NCBI GenBank assembly: GCA_002104895.1
Contig: MCFG01000367.1
Location: 1 to 27,500 of the forward strand
Source of the DNA: Anaeromyces robustus
Lineage: Eukaryota > Neocallimastigomycota > Neocallimastigomycetes > Neocallimastigales > Neocallimastigaceae
Length of the DNA stretch: 27,500 nt
Direction: 5' to 3'
The number at the start of each line of letters is the position of its first letter. Position 1 is the first letter of the stretch. The notes below the pieces were generated by a model. The model was not told the origin of the DNA. It saw only the letters and a program-made list of their open reading frames with translations, and made no database searches. Position numbers and translations under genes: made by a program. This document shows, piece by piece, positions 10,765 through 21,173 of this stretch.

Positions 10765-11166
10765 AACTATAATTATATCTTTTTCCTTTAACAGTCAAAC
10801 TATTAATAAAATGTATGAATTGAATAACTTATTTATTTTTAATATATAGATAATCACATTTACTTATAATTGATAAAATGGGATAATACATTATAATTTA
10901 AATTATACGAAAAAAAAAAAAAAAACAATATTTTAAAATGATTTATAAATAAATAAATAAATATAAAAGATAATTAAAATATTAAAAAGACCTATTTATG
11001 GTTTGTGTAACTATTAACTATATTGTTTATTACATATATAGACCATTTTATTAAAAAAATTTTTTTAATTATGTTATTTTTTTATTTTTATAATTATATA
11101 TGATTTATTCTAATGTCTGATAGATACAATACATAGCTAATGTATGACGTTTTTGAATAAAATATA
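10765..11166. other. Intergenic spacer between ankyrin paralogues A and B
   Basis: This 402-bp spacer must carry the promoter and leader of paralogue A and the 3' end of paralogue B. It contains a run of 15 A (10911-10925), a short AAAT array (about 10948-10962) and otherwise plain AT-rich DNA. The A run is the kind of poly(dA:dT) tract often found in promoters that exclude nucleosomes; that role is inference. I see no other gene. Confidence 0.6.
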
Positions 11167-14100
11167 TTATTTAGAGTTCATATCAGCTCCAACTGAAATT
11201 AAATATTTTGCAATATAATAATGATTATTTTTAAAAGCTACATTTAATGCATTCTCCTTAAACTTATTATAAATATTAATTAATGCATTATGTTCTACTA
11301 AATACTTTACAATATCAATATTACCATATTTACAAGCATATATTAATGGAGTATCCTTATTATTATTTTGATGGTTAATATTTGCTCCTTTAGAGATTAA
11401 ATATTTTACTTTAATAAAATGACCTTCTTCGCATGCTTTCATTAATACAGTATTGCCCTCCTTATTTTTAACATTTATTGAAGCACCGTTCTCTATTAAA
11501 TATATAAACAACTCATAAAAATCTTTTTTATAATATAAAAGTAATAATGAACCCATTTCATCTTTATAATTTTTACAATCATCGACATTTAATTTTTTAT
11601 TAATCAAATATTTAACTATATTAAAATGATTATTCATATATGCAACAGCTAATGCTGAATTTGTTAATTTATTATTTAAATTAATTTCATTCCCATTAGG
11701 TAGTAAAATTTTATTGATAATGGAAAAACTGTATTGATATGTTTTTATTAATGGTGAAATTAAAAAATTGTTATTAATTTTTGAGATATCTGTGTGAGCA
11801 CCATGTTCAATTAAAAGTTTTACAAGATCATAATTTCCTTTTTCACATGCAATTAATAAAGCTGATTTACTAGAAAAATTACATTTATTTATATTAATAT
11901 ATGAATGATATTTCATTATATGTTTAACTATTTTAAATTTATTATTTAAACAAGCTTTAATAATGATATCGTTTTTTATTTTTTCTTTAGTTGTTGATTG
12001 GTTTATATTTATAGTTTTAAGATAATCTTTAATTTTTTCAAAATTATCTTTAAAAATTTTTGTATAAATCATTAATCCATATTTATCAGAATCATTAATA
12101 CTAATGCCATGGTCAATCATAAAAGAATATATCAAATTATCAACTATATTATTTGGAACAACAATAACTTGATATTCAAGTATTTTATCACTAAATGAAT
12201 AATTTTTTAAATAACTAATTGTATAGTCTTTCAAATAATTAACAATATCATAATGTGAATCTTCATAAGCATAAACTATTGCAGAATAATTGCGATTATC
12301 AACTATATTAATATCTGCATTGTTTTCAACTAAATATTTAACAATTTCAAAATTCCCTTCTTGACAAGCAAGCATTAATGGTGATTGTCTTTTGTCATTA
12401 ACTACATTTATTTTTGCATTATGTCCTATTAAATACTTGACTATTTCTAACTTATTATTTTGACATGCATATAATAGTAATGAAGATGTTGCTTTATCTT
12501 TACTTGTTTTATCAATATCTTCATTTTCTCTAAAATAATTTAATATCTTCATATCAAAATCAGTATATTTTCCATAAAAAGAATAGTTCTTAAATATATA
12601 TTCAAATATGTAATTCTTATTTAATCCATTTTCTACTAAATATTTAAAAATATCATAATTTTTATTTTTAATTACTTCGTTTATTATTAAATTAACTTTA
12701 GAGATGTTGAGATCCATGTCACTGACATGATCTACTAAATATTTTACCATATGAAAATTATTATTTTTACATGAATGAATAAGTGCATTAAACAATCCTT
12801 TATATAAATAACTCATGTTTGTTCCTTTATCAATTAAATATTTAACCATTCCAAAATTATTATTTTTACATGCAAAAGTTAAAGCAATATTCTCACAATA
12901 ATCCATTATGTTAACATCAGCACCATTATTTATTAAATATATAACTAATCTCATATGATTAATTATACAAGCAAGCATTAATGGGGACTGTCGATAATGA
13001 TTAGTTTCATTAATATTTACTTTATATTCAATTAAATATTTTGCAATTTCAAAAATATCATTATATTTTTTATCATCAATAATTAAATCGAAAATATTTT
13101 TATTTTCTTTTTTATTAAAATTTTCATCATCTTTAACACTTAATAATATAGTCATTGCTGTATTATGATTTTGATCGAATTTATTAACATCGGCACCGTT
13201 ATTTATTAAAAGTTTAACAATATCAATATTAACATTTTTACATGCATACATTAATGGTGTTCTTCCATTACAATCTGTAATGTTAATATTAGCACCATGT
13301 TCAACTAAATATTGTGTCATTTTAAAGTTATTATTATTACATACTGTTAATAATCCTCGAATAATATAATTATCTTGATTTGGAAATATTAAATTATGAG
13401 AAATTAAATAATCATCAATTTTATCATTATTACATTCAAACGCATAATCTAAAACACTTTTACCATGAATATCATAACTACGAAGATTAGCTCCATTTTC
13501 AATTAAATATTTACTAATTTCAAAATTATTTTTAATTAATGATTTCATTAATCCTGTTTTACCTTTAATATCACGACAGTTAATATCTGCCCCATGTTTA
13601 ATTAAACATTTAACAATTTCTAGTTTTTCATTGTCACATGCTATTAATAATCCACTCATCCTATCTTTAGAACGGCAATTAATATCTGCTCCATGTTCAA
13701 TTAAATATTCAAGAATTTTAGTATTTTGTTTATTGTTACATGCAAACATTATAGCTTGATATCCGTAATCATTACAATGATGAATATCGGCGCCATGTTC
13801 AACTAAATATTGAACCATTTCATAATTTCCACAAGAACATGCTCTCATTAATCCTGTATGACCTGAATAATCGGTACTATTAATATCAACTTTATAATCA
13901 ACTAAATATTTTACAATTAAGAAATTATTACTTTTACATCCTTTAATTAATTCAGTTTCTCCATATTTACCATGAATATTAGAAATGCTTTGATGTTCTA
14001 TTAACAATTTTACAATTTTATCATTACCACTTTCACATGCATATCCCAATCCTGAATCTTCATATTTACTGGTAATATATATGTCCGCACCATACTCAAT

Positions 14101-17100
14101 TAAACATTGGACTATATCATATTTACCCTCTTGACATGCAAGCATTAGTGCTGTTCTATTTTTTACATCAACAGAATTAAGTTGTTTATTTCCGCCATGA
14201 TCAATTAAACATTTTACCATTTCAATATTACCATATTTACATGTTGTCATTAAAAGAGTATTTTCAAATTTATCATTTTGAATATTAATATCTCCCCCAG
14301 ATAAAATTAAATAATTAAATATTTCTGTATTATTATTCATACATGCTTTAATTAATGCAGAAAGTCCCAATTTATTATATATATTAATATTACAATTATT
14401 ATCAACTAAATATTTTACTATATCATAATTATTATTCTCACATGCAAACATTAATACTGTATTACCCATATTATCCTGTTTATTAATATCTGCGCCATGT
14501 TCAATTAAATATTTTAATATTTCAATTTGATTATTCTGACATACTTTCATTAAAAGAGTTTCACCAAATTTATCACAATATAAGTTAATATTTGCACCAT
14601 AATCAATTAAACATTTGAGAATTTCTATATTATTGTTCTTGCATGCTATATATAAGGCATTAAGATTATCTTTTTCACTTTGATAATTAATATCTGCACC
14701 ACAATATATTAAATATTGTACTATTTCAAGATTATTATTTTCACAAGCTTTAATTAAAGCTGTATAGCCATTATTATTTTTAAAATTGATATCAATACCA
14801 TAATCAATTAATTCTTTCACAATAGAAAGGCTATTATATTCACATCCAATAATTAATCCATTGTTACCTAATGAATCAACAATACTAATATTTGCTTTAT
14901 GATTTATTAAATATTTGAAAAATTCTATATTATTAGTCTTACATGCCAAAAACAATCCTGAATTTCCATTTTCATCTATATGATTTACATTTGCACCATG
15001 TTCTACTAAATACTTAGCAATATTTATATTATTATTTTTACATGCAATAGTTAACGCTGAACATCCTAAATTATTAAATCGATTAATATTACAACCATGT
15101 TCATTAATATATTTTATTAACTCTAAATTATTATTCTCACAACAAAGCATCAATAACGAATCTCCATTAATGGAAATAGTATCAATATTACCACCATTTT
15201 TAATTAAATATTTTACAATTTCAGAATCTTGGCAAGAACTTGCATATAACAAAGCGGAATAGCCCATGTTATTAATAACATTGATATCAGCTTTATTTTC
15301 AATTAATAATTTAATAATATCATAATTATGGCTTTGGCATGCAAACATTAAAGCTGTACTTCCATATCCATTTATAAAATTAACATCTGAACCATTCTTT
15401 ATTAAACATTCAACAATTTCATAATTTCCATTTTTACATCCTATCATTAATTCTGTCATATTATATATAGTTCTATTGTTGATTTTAGCATTATTTTCTA
15501 TAAGACACTGAACTATTTCAAAATGATTATATTCGCAAGCAAACATTAACGCAGTATACTGAGAATTATTAAATATATTTATATCAGCACCATATTCTAA
15601 TAAATATTTTACAAGATGAATATTACCACTTATACAAACTTTCATTAAAGCAGTATAACCATAATTATCAATTTCATTAATATTATATCCATCAGATATT
15701 AAATTTTGAACGATTTTAAATTCATTTTCTAAACATTTATTAATTAGTATACTATTTCCAAAGGAAGTAGCATGTCTATTAATATAATTTTCTTTATTTT
15801 CAATAAAATTAATAATATCCCAATTACCATTTTCAATAGAATTTCTTAATATACTCTCATTAGATATATAATTTACATCAGTTATTGCATTATTTTCAAT
15901 TAAATATTTAACAATTTCAGTATAACCATTTTTACAAGCTACTAATAATGGAATAGCACCGTATTCATCAATTTGATTTATATTAATGCCTCGTTCAACA
16001 AGATATTCAACTATTTCAAGATCTGGAAACGAATCGATTAATATTGATCCATCAATATTATTAATGATATTATGATCATCTGTATTCTCAATTATATATT
16101 TCACCATCTCAAAATCTTTTTTCTTACATGCAATTTTCAATATGGCTTTATTCAATTTTAACAAATTTTTAATATCATTTTCACTATTTTCCATCAAATA
16201 CTTTACAAATTCAATGTTATTATTTTTATATGCGATAAATAAAAGCATCTCATTATCAATATCAATTAAATTTGGATCAACTCCTTTTTTTAATATATAT
16301 TTAATAATATCTTGATTTCCTGAATTCAAATATCTTTTAATTGGAATATGACAATCGTAAGTATTAAAATGTGTACTATAGTCAATTAAAAATTTTGTAG
16401 TAAGGTAATCATTCTTATTTATACTTCTTTCTAACTCTAAGTAAATATTTGCACCATATTCAATTAAATAATAATATAAATCAATGTTATAATTTTTAAT
16501 TTCATCTAAGTTTAATGCATAATCATTAAAAAAATTAGCACCATGATCTAGTAAATATTTTATAATAAATGTATTATTACCATTATCATAATTTTCAATT
16601 AGATAATGTATTCCAGAATATTTATTATCATTTATATTAATATTTAAACCATACTCTGTTAAATTTCTTATTATTCGATTATTACCTTCTATACATTTTT
16701 CTATAAAATAAGGTTTTGAATAATAATTTGACTTATCAAAATCATCAAAATCAACCCCATTACTAATTAAAAAATCAATGTTCTCGTAATCTTCAAAAGT
16801 AAAATAATGTTCTAAAATGTTAAATGTATATAAATATTTATTATAAACATACGAAGCAGCATTAACCTTTTTCAAATATTCCAAGACCTCTAAGTTCGTA
16901 GTCTTTTGATATGTTTTTGAAATATTATTATAATAAATTTTAACATGATTTTTTAATAATTTATCAATTTCTTTGTATTGACTATTAATTACTAAATCAT
17001 ATAAATATTCAAAAGGGATTTTAACACATCTACCTTCATTATACTCATTATGTAATGTATTTAACTGATTCTTAGAAACTTCTGTCCTACTTTTATAAAA

Positions 17101-17820
17101 TTGAATTAATATAATAATATATTTCTCAACATCTTTACAATATTCCTTAATTCCTATTTTTAGATATTTCTCAAAATCTATATCATGTTTATTATAATTA
17201 TTATCAACAACACTTATAATATCAAAATTTAGATTATCTTCTTCACCAGAATCATCACTATTATTATTGTTAATTTCACTATGATTATCAAAATCAATTG
17301 ATGAATTATATAATCGTTCTAAAAAATAATTTATATTTATTCTTTTATGATAAAAAAATTTAAATAAATCTTCATTTAATAAATGTTGTTGGTGTAAAAA
17401 AAGTAATATATTTTCACCTTTTTCATTACAGTAATTAATATCTGCTCCATATTCAACTAATAAATTAAAAACTCTAATACAACGAGATAGTAATAAAGAA
17501 TTCCCAAAATCATTATGCCGAAAATTTGAATTTATAAATGTAATAAATAAAGGAATCTCTCCTTTGATTTCATAATTCAAACTATTTTTATATTTTTTAC
17601 AATTTTGTAATATATATTCAATTATTTCTATTGAATACTTATTTTTAATAGCATAAATTAATAAATCAAATTCTTTTGTATTTAAATCATCAATACATGA
17701 AACATCATTATTGATGCCGAAAAAAGATTTAAAATTACTTAATGAGCTATGCTCATTAAAAGATTTTAATAAATTTTGAGTATTTTTGATTTCATTATCA
17801 ATTTTTTCCTCCTTATCCAT
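11167..17820 (-). CDS. Giant ankyrin-repeat protein, 2217 residues (paralogue B)
   Basis: One uninterrupted frame from ATG at 17820 (context AAAATGG, with an in-frame TGA a few codons upstream) to TAA at 11169-11167. It has the same architecture as paralogue A: an N-terminal block with NEDLFKFFYHKRININYF (149-166), an acidic Asn/Asp-rich linker (about 178-212), a conserved segment around EKYLKIGIKEY, then ankyrin repeats to the end. The non-ankyrin island starts near Tyr1883. It stops after ISVGADMNSK, about 40 residues before the ends of paralogues A and C, so it lacks their last ankyrin unit. A 792-bp part (13258-14049) is almost identical to paralogue C. No catalytic, secretion or membrane feature is visible. 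A scaffold role is inferred only. Confidence 0.93.
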   Translation of the reverse strand: MDKEEKIDNEIKNTQNLLKSFNEHSSLSNFKSFFGINNDVSCIDDLNTKEFDLLIYAIKNKYSIEIIEYILQNCKKYKNSLNYEIKGEIPLFITFINSNFRHNDFGNSLLLSRCIRVFNLLVEYGADINYCNEKGENILLFLHQQHLLNEDLFKFFYHKRININYFLERLYNSSIDFDNHSEINNNNSDDSGEEDNLNFDIISVVDNNYNKHDIDFEKYLKIGIKEYCKDVEKYIIILIQFYKSRTEVSKNQLNTLHNEYNEGRCVKIPFEYLYDLVINSQYKEIDKLLKNHVKIYYNNISKTYQKTTNLEVLEYLKKVNAASYVYNKYLYTFNILEHYFTFEDYENIDFLISNGVDFDDFDKSNYYSKPYFIEKCIEGNNRIIRNLTEYGLNININDNKYSGIHYLIENYDNGNNTFIIKYLLDHGANFFNDYALNLDEIKNYNIDLYYYLIEYGANIYLELERSINKNDYLTTKFLIDYSTHFNTYDCHIPIKRYLNSGNQDIIKYILKKGVDPNLIDIDNEMLLFIAYKNNNIEFVKYLMENSENDIKNLLKLNKAILKIACKKKDFEMVKYIIENTDDHNIINNIDGSILIDSFPDLEIVEYLVERGININQIDEYGAIPLLVACKNGYTEIVKYLIENNAITDVNYISNESILRNSIENGNWDIINFIENKENYINRHATSFGNSILINKCLENEFKIVQNLISDGYNINEIDNYGYTALMKVCISGNIHLVKYLLEYGADINIFNNSQYTALMFACEYNHFEIVQCLIENNAKINNRTIYNMTELMIGCKNGNYEIVECLIKNGSDVNFINGYGSTALMFACQSHNYDIIKLLIENKADINVINNMGYSALLYASSCQDSEIVKYLIKNGGNIDTISINGDSLLMLCCENNNLELIKYINEHGCNINRFNNLGCSALTIACKNNNINIAKYLVEHGANVNHIDENGNSGLFLACKTNNIEFFKYLINHKANISIVDSLGNNGLIIGCEYNSLSIVKELIDYGIDINFKNNNGYTALIKACENNNLEIVQYLIYCGADINYQSEKDNLNALYIACKNNNIEILKCLIDYGANINLYCDKFGETLLMKVCQNNQIEILKYLIEHGADINKQDNMGNTVLMFACENNNYDIVKYLVDNNCNINIYNKLGLSALIKACMNNNTEIFNYLILSGGDINIQNDKFENTLLMTTCKYGNIEMVKCLIDHGGNKQLNSVDVKNRTALMLACQEGKYDIVQCLIEYGADIYITSKYEDSGLGYACESGNDKIVKLLIEHQSISNIHGKYGETELIKGCKSNNFLIVKYLVDYKVDINSTDYSGHTGLMRACSCGNYEMVQYLVEHGADIHHCNDYGYQAIMFACNNKQNTKILEYLIEHGADINCRSKDRMSGLLIACDNEKLEIVKCLIKHGADINCRDIKGKTGLMKSLIKNNFEISKYLIENGANLRSYDIHGKSVLDYAFECNNDKIDDYLISHNLIFPNQDNYIIRGLLTVCNNNNFKMTQYLVEHGANINITDCNGRTPLMYACKNVNIDIVKLLINNGADVNKFDQNHNTAMTILLSVKDDENFNKKENKNIFDLIIDDKKYNDIFEIAKYLIEYKVNINETNHYRQSPLMLACIINHMRLVIYLINNGADVNIMDYCENIALTFACKNNNFGMVKYLIDKGTNMSYLYKGLFNALIHSCKNNNFHMVKYLVDHVSDMDLNISKVNLIINEVIKNKNYDIFKYLVENGLNKNYIFEYIFKNYSFYGKYTDFDMKILNYFRENEDIDKTSKDKATSSLLLYACQNNKLEIVKYLIGHNAKINVVNDKRQSPLMLACQEGNFEIVKYLVENNADINIVDNRNYSAIVYAYEDSHYDIVNYLKDYTISYLKNYSFSDKILEYQVIVVPNNIVDNLIYSFMIDHGISINDSDKYGLMIYTKIFKDNFEKIKDYLKTININQSTTKEKIKNDIIIKACLNNKFKIVKHIMKYHSYININKCNFSSKSALLIACEKGNYDLVKLLIEHGAHTDISKINNNFLISPLIKTYQYSFSIINKILLPNGNEINLNNKLTNSALAVAYMNNHFNIVKYLINKKLNVDDCKNYKDEMGSLLLLYYKKDFYELFIYLIENGASINVKNKEGNTVLMKACEEGHFIKVKYLISKGANINHQNNNKDTPLIYACKYGNIDIVKYLVEHNALINIYNKFKENALNVAFKNNHYYIAKYLISVGADMNSK
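12020..12174 (-). other. Conserved non-ankyrin island in paralogue B
   Basis: From Tyr1883 the sequence reads YQVIVVPNN, then KYGLMIYTKIFKDNFEKIK about 30 residues later. It lies in the same place as in A and C, before the repeat DIIIKACLNNKFKIVKHIM. Confidence 0.6.
13258..14049 (-). repeat. Gene-conversion tract, copy in paralogue B
   Basis: Aligned without gaps to 23553-24344 (constant offset 10295), this tract shows 9 mismatches in 792 positions by my hand count, about 98.9% identity. Immediately outside, identity falls sharply: roughly two thirds over the 81 bases beyond the right end, with about three quarters beyond the left end. A second near-identical patch occurs at 14131-14214. The tract covers about eight ankyrin repeats, including the conserved phrase NQDNYIIRGLL. 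Confidence 0.9.
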
Positions 17821-18345
17821 TTTATTTTTTCAATACAAAAAAAAAATAAATAAATTAATATTAACATAAAAATTCCTTTTCTTAAAAAGATTTTGATAAA
17901 AAAAGGAAAAAAAATTATTATTTATATACAATACTTTAATTTACAAAACGAAATTCAATAATTAAAAATTGAATATTTATATATGATATGGATACGGATA
18001 CAACATCTATAAAAAAAAAATGAATATTTTCAATGAAATTTATATATATATATATAATTCAATATAAAAAAATAAAACGAATAAAAATACAGAATCATTG
18101 CTGAATATATTATTCAGTTATAATTATAGATAGATAAATAATTAAATGCAATATATATAATTTTAATATTTGTAGTATTAAAGATCCCGTTTTTTGCTTG
18201 AAGATTTAGATGTAAGTCTAAAAGTATATCCCATATATATTATATATATTACTATATTAAATGTTAATAATTAATTTTTTTTTATTATTAATAACAAATA
18301 ACTGCTAATCATTACACAAGAGTATTATATAAATTAAAAATTATT

Positions 18346-18369
18346 TATTATTATTAATTATTATTATTA

Positions 18370-18445
<76 letters not shown>
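18346..18445. repeat. (TTA)n trinucleotide array
   Basis: About 100 bp of TTA/ATT units with a few interruptions. It forms the left border of the less AT-rich stretch that follows. Confidence 0.93.
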
Positions 18446-18446
18446 G

Positions 18447-19085
18447 GATTATGTCCAAATTAAATTATCTGTAACTAATTAGTATTTCAAATACTGGTAA
18501 AATCTATAAACTTTATTGATTCTTTTATTGTTTGAGATAAAACTGATTTGTCCAAAGGTGATTATTCTAAGTTAGTACTTCTATTCCTGATTTTACTATC
18601 GTTACTAAAAATATTAATAAATTGACTGGCTATAGTAAATTAACTCTTAATGCTTTTCAAAGATGGAAAACTACAAAAACTATTTGGTCAAAAAAAAGAA
18701 ATAGTGCTGAGAGAGTTTATATTAATTGTTTTTAGATTAAAGATTGACATGATTCTGTAATTAGTACTAATATGTATTATCTATTAAATCTGATCAACAA
18801 CCTACTAATTATAACTGAAATGAATAGTTAAACTCAAATAATCCTTGCTTATTAAATAAAAACAGTAAATACACTTCCAATAGCAATAGTAGAAGTTGTA
18901 ACACCAGTTGCTGGATTGAAATATACTAAAAATTCAAAAATAAGATTGATCATAAGAACAATAAATATATTAAGAAACTCTGTGTTATTTTACAAATACT
19001 AAACCCCTCCTAGAATCTCGTTTTAAACGAGAACAGGACCACGATTGAAAGGATGTTTAAGAATGATAGTACAATAATTTAGAAA
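18447..19085 (+). other. Decayed, coding-like remnant of unknown origin
   Basis: Base composition becomes visibly less AT-rich than in the flanks. Short plus-strand stretches read like protein, most clearly about 50 residues around 18580-18735, rich in Lys, Thr and Trp. No long frame survives, and I cannot assign a family with confidence. An old mobile element is the most economical guess, because it lies alone between repeats and resembles none of the neighbouring genes. It could also be a degraded host gene. I found no terminal repeats around it. Confidence 0.35.
19016..19032. other. Perfect 8-bp inverted repeat near the end of the decayed remnant
   Basis: TCTCGTTT and AAACGAGA flank a single T. 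The stem has three GC pairs in a region where these are scarce. A loop of one base cannot close as RNA, so in practice it would pair with a shorter stem and larger loop, or act as a palindromic site in DNA. Function unknown. Confidence 0.5.
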
Positions 19086-19531
19086 ATAATTTAAATACGT
19101 TAATAATTAAAAGATAAAAAAAACTAGTGTTATACACGGTGGTTGAATGACATTTATTTTTTTTTTTTCGTTTTTTGTTTTTGATTTATAAACACTCTAA
19201 TTAATAAAAAAAAATAACATCTTTGTAATAAATTTAAAATACATGATTGTTTTTCAATTATTTTTTTCTTAAATTTTCTTTACAATTATTATTTCCTACA
19301 ATTTGATTTATTAATTCATCTCTGTAATTAACGAATTACTATATTTAATATAAAAATCATAATCATAACTTTTAGCTAAATTATTATTTAAATTATTATT
19401 TAAAGTAATAAAAAAGATTAGATTTAAATATATTGATATATATTTAAAAAAAAATTAAAAAAAAAGAATAAATTATTAGTTAGTTTTATGTTAGTAATAA
19501 TATATTATAATAATATTCATATATTTATTCA

Positions 19532-20386
19532 TTAATATATGAAAAGTAATATGGATAAGAAAGCCATGACAATGGTCATCATAAAGGATTTCGTTCTGAA
19601 TTCAGCGCCATCCTTTTCAGGTTCACCGGGTTCAGGGATAGTATTCTTCACTTCAACCTCACAAAGTATCACATTATCTAAAGCTTCGATTTTTGGAACT
19701 AATTCAGGAGATAAATAAGATGAAAGCATTAAATCAGTATCCATACATGTCACCCCTCGAACATAGGGTGATTTTCCTTCTTCTATATTCACTTCAGAAT
19801 CTTGTTCCAGTTCCGTAAGCTTAAAGGTATCCTTATACGTCGATTTATTGTTCACTATAAGATCATGAATTTCTCTAATTACTTTATTTATATAAGATTT
19901 ATAGCCATCTTTCTCTTCACACTTATCACCATAAGGATTTTTAACAAAAATATTATATATATCTTCTACGAAATCCTCTTTACGAAGGGTACAGGAATCT
20001 ACTTCCTCTAACTATTCTACTTTTTTCATTAAGTCTGGGGTGAGGTAAGTTAATAAAGTAGTTTTATTGTCATTTTTATAGCAAATGTCAAATTGAATAT
20101 AGGGGGATTGATCCATCCCTTCTATATAATCATGTTCCATTTTGGTGATGTAGGCTTGATTTTGGTACGTGGTTTTATCCTTTTCCACTATATCATTTAT
20201 CTTTTTAATGACACCTTGAATAAATGTCGTATGTCCTTCTGATTTTTCACATTCACTATAATTATGTTTCACCTTTACATGGTAACGACCTTCCACAGCA
20301 GTTTTTTCATCGGCAGCCGAAACTCCCTTTATAAAAAGTCCTACAACGCATGGAATAAATAAAGTCCACTTGACGATTTTTCTCAT
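19532..20386 (-). CDS. Secreted, surface-anchored protein with two Cys-conserved repeats; one in-frame TAG
   Basis: One continuous frame of 285 codons runs from ATG 20386 (in-frame TAA just upstream) to TAA 19534-19532, broken once by TAG at codon 125 (20014-20012). Residues 1 to about 24 form a clear signal peptide (MRKIVKW, a hydrophobic core, cleavage after VSA). Two repeats follow, each with three Cys at matching spacing: C-55-C-29-C in the first (counting the TAG codon) and C-57-C-27-C in the second. Aligned pairs include FIQGVIKKINDI with YINKVIREIHDL and YLTPDLMKKVE with YLSPELVPKIE. A Pro/Glu spacer and a hydrophobic C-terminus (SFMMTIVMAFLSILLFIY) suggest a GPI signal or a membrane anchor. 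The TAG lies in the first repeat, and the second repeat is well preserved beyond it. It may be a fresh nonsense change, a sequencing error or programmed readthrough. GC content is higher than in the ankyrin genes. I recognise no family. Confidence 0.7.
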
Positions 20387-20782
20387 TATTATTATTTATT
20401 GTTATTATGAATTATTATTTATAATTATTATTATTATTATTATTTATTATATTATTATTTATTATATTATTATTATATTATTATTGTTATTATTTTTATT
20501 TTATTTTATTTTATTTTATTTTATTTGAATAATAAATTTAAAATAAATTTTTAAATTATTATATATAAATCTGTAAAAGAATTATTTTTTTTTTTTTTTA
20601 TGTATATATATTATTCGAAATAAAAATAAATTTTTTAATAAAAAAAAAAAAATCTTTTTGTTTTGTTAATCTTTTTTAAATGAAATTAAATAAAATATAA
20701 TTGTATCATATTTTTTTAAATGAAATTTAATATAATTTTATAATAATTTTATTAAATATAATTTTTAAAATTACAAATTTTT
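20387..20782. other. Simple-sequence spacer upstream of the secreted-protein gene
   Basis: This is the promoter side of the minus-strand secreted-protein gene. It holds a mixed TTA/TTAT array (about 20389-20493), an ATTTT pentanucleotide array of about seven units (about 20494-20526), and several A and T runs. A 15-base motif (TTTTTTTAAATGAAAT, imperfect) recurs near 20670 and 20710. No gene is visible. Confidence 0.6.
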
Positions 20783-20793
20783 TTTAAAGAATA
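20783..20793. repeat. Target-site duplication, left copy
   Basis: TTTAAAGAATA, identical to 21171-21181. It directly precedes the GC-richer retroposon. Confidence 0.88.
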
Positions 20794-21134
20794 CCCAAGC
20801 AAAGTGGTTTTCTCCTTCACGGGTTTTACACTGTGGCAAGGTAGTGCACAGGTATAGTATTTGAGGCGTAGCTACTCACGCCTCATTAAATAATATAAGT
20901 ATATGAGTAGATCTTTAAGTCTAATAATGTGGGGTGCGGCTCTAAATTATTGGGCGGTTTCCTTGGTGACTACTATTCATATGTGGGGCTTGTAGACTGG
21001 ACCCGTTATTAAGTTAGCGTTAGGGTTTAAGTACAAATGTAAAATATATGAATATACCAAGGGCGTCGACGCCGAAAAGGTAAGGCAGGGAATTTAATTC
21101 CGATACATTCATGTGAAAAATCACATGATAAGTC

Positions 21135-21170
<36 letters not shown>
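20794..21170 (+). mobile_element. SINE-like retroposon, 377 bp, with poly(A) tail
   Basis: A sharply bounded island with roughly 40% GC inside DNA that is about 10-15% GC. It ends in about 33 A (21138-21170) and is framed by perfect 11-bp direct repeats. No protein frame is present, so it is a non-autonomous element copied by LINE machinery. The head contains AAGCAAAGTGGT, resembling an RNA polymerase III A box. Two weak B-box candidates exist (GGTTTTACACT near 20822 and GGTTTAAGTAC near 21026), neither at tRNA spacing. RNA-like stems are TGAGGCGT/ACGCCTCA (20862-20869 with 20878-20885), TCATGTGA/TCACATGA (21109-21116 with 21121-21128), AGTCTA paired with TAGACT, and the palindrome GGCGTCGACGCC (21062-21073). 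Intact duplications and a long pure tail mean recent insertion. It could alternatively be a retrocopy of a structured host RNA. Confidence 0.82.

Positions 21171-21173
<3 letters not shown>

Larger units (their letters stand above)
17821..19531. other. Intergenic region upstream of paralogue B
   Basis: No intact gene is visible. From the left it holds the presumed promoter and leader of paralogue B with several A-runs, a TA-rich stretch near 18042-18055, a small inverted repeat TTTAGA/TCTAAA (18205-18222), a (TTA)n array, a less AT-rich decayed stretch (about 18447-19085), and then plain AT-rich DNA that is the 3' flank of the secreted-protein gene. Confidence 0.6.

Noticed and set aside
10191-10849. 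Plus-strand frames at 10191-10391 and 10655-10849
   Set aside because: Antisense shadows of the N-terminal part of ankyrin paralogue A; low-complexity Leu/Lys/Tyr content.
19802-20011. Plus-strand frame of 69 codons
   Set aside because: Antisense of the secreted-protein gene, whose minus-strand frame has conserved repeats.
20012-20014. A tiny intron that would remove the in-frame TAG
   Set aside because: The only GT...AG pairs around it are far too short to be spliced, and the frame is already continuous on both sides.
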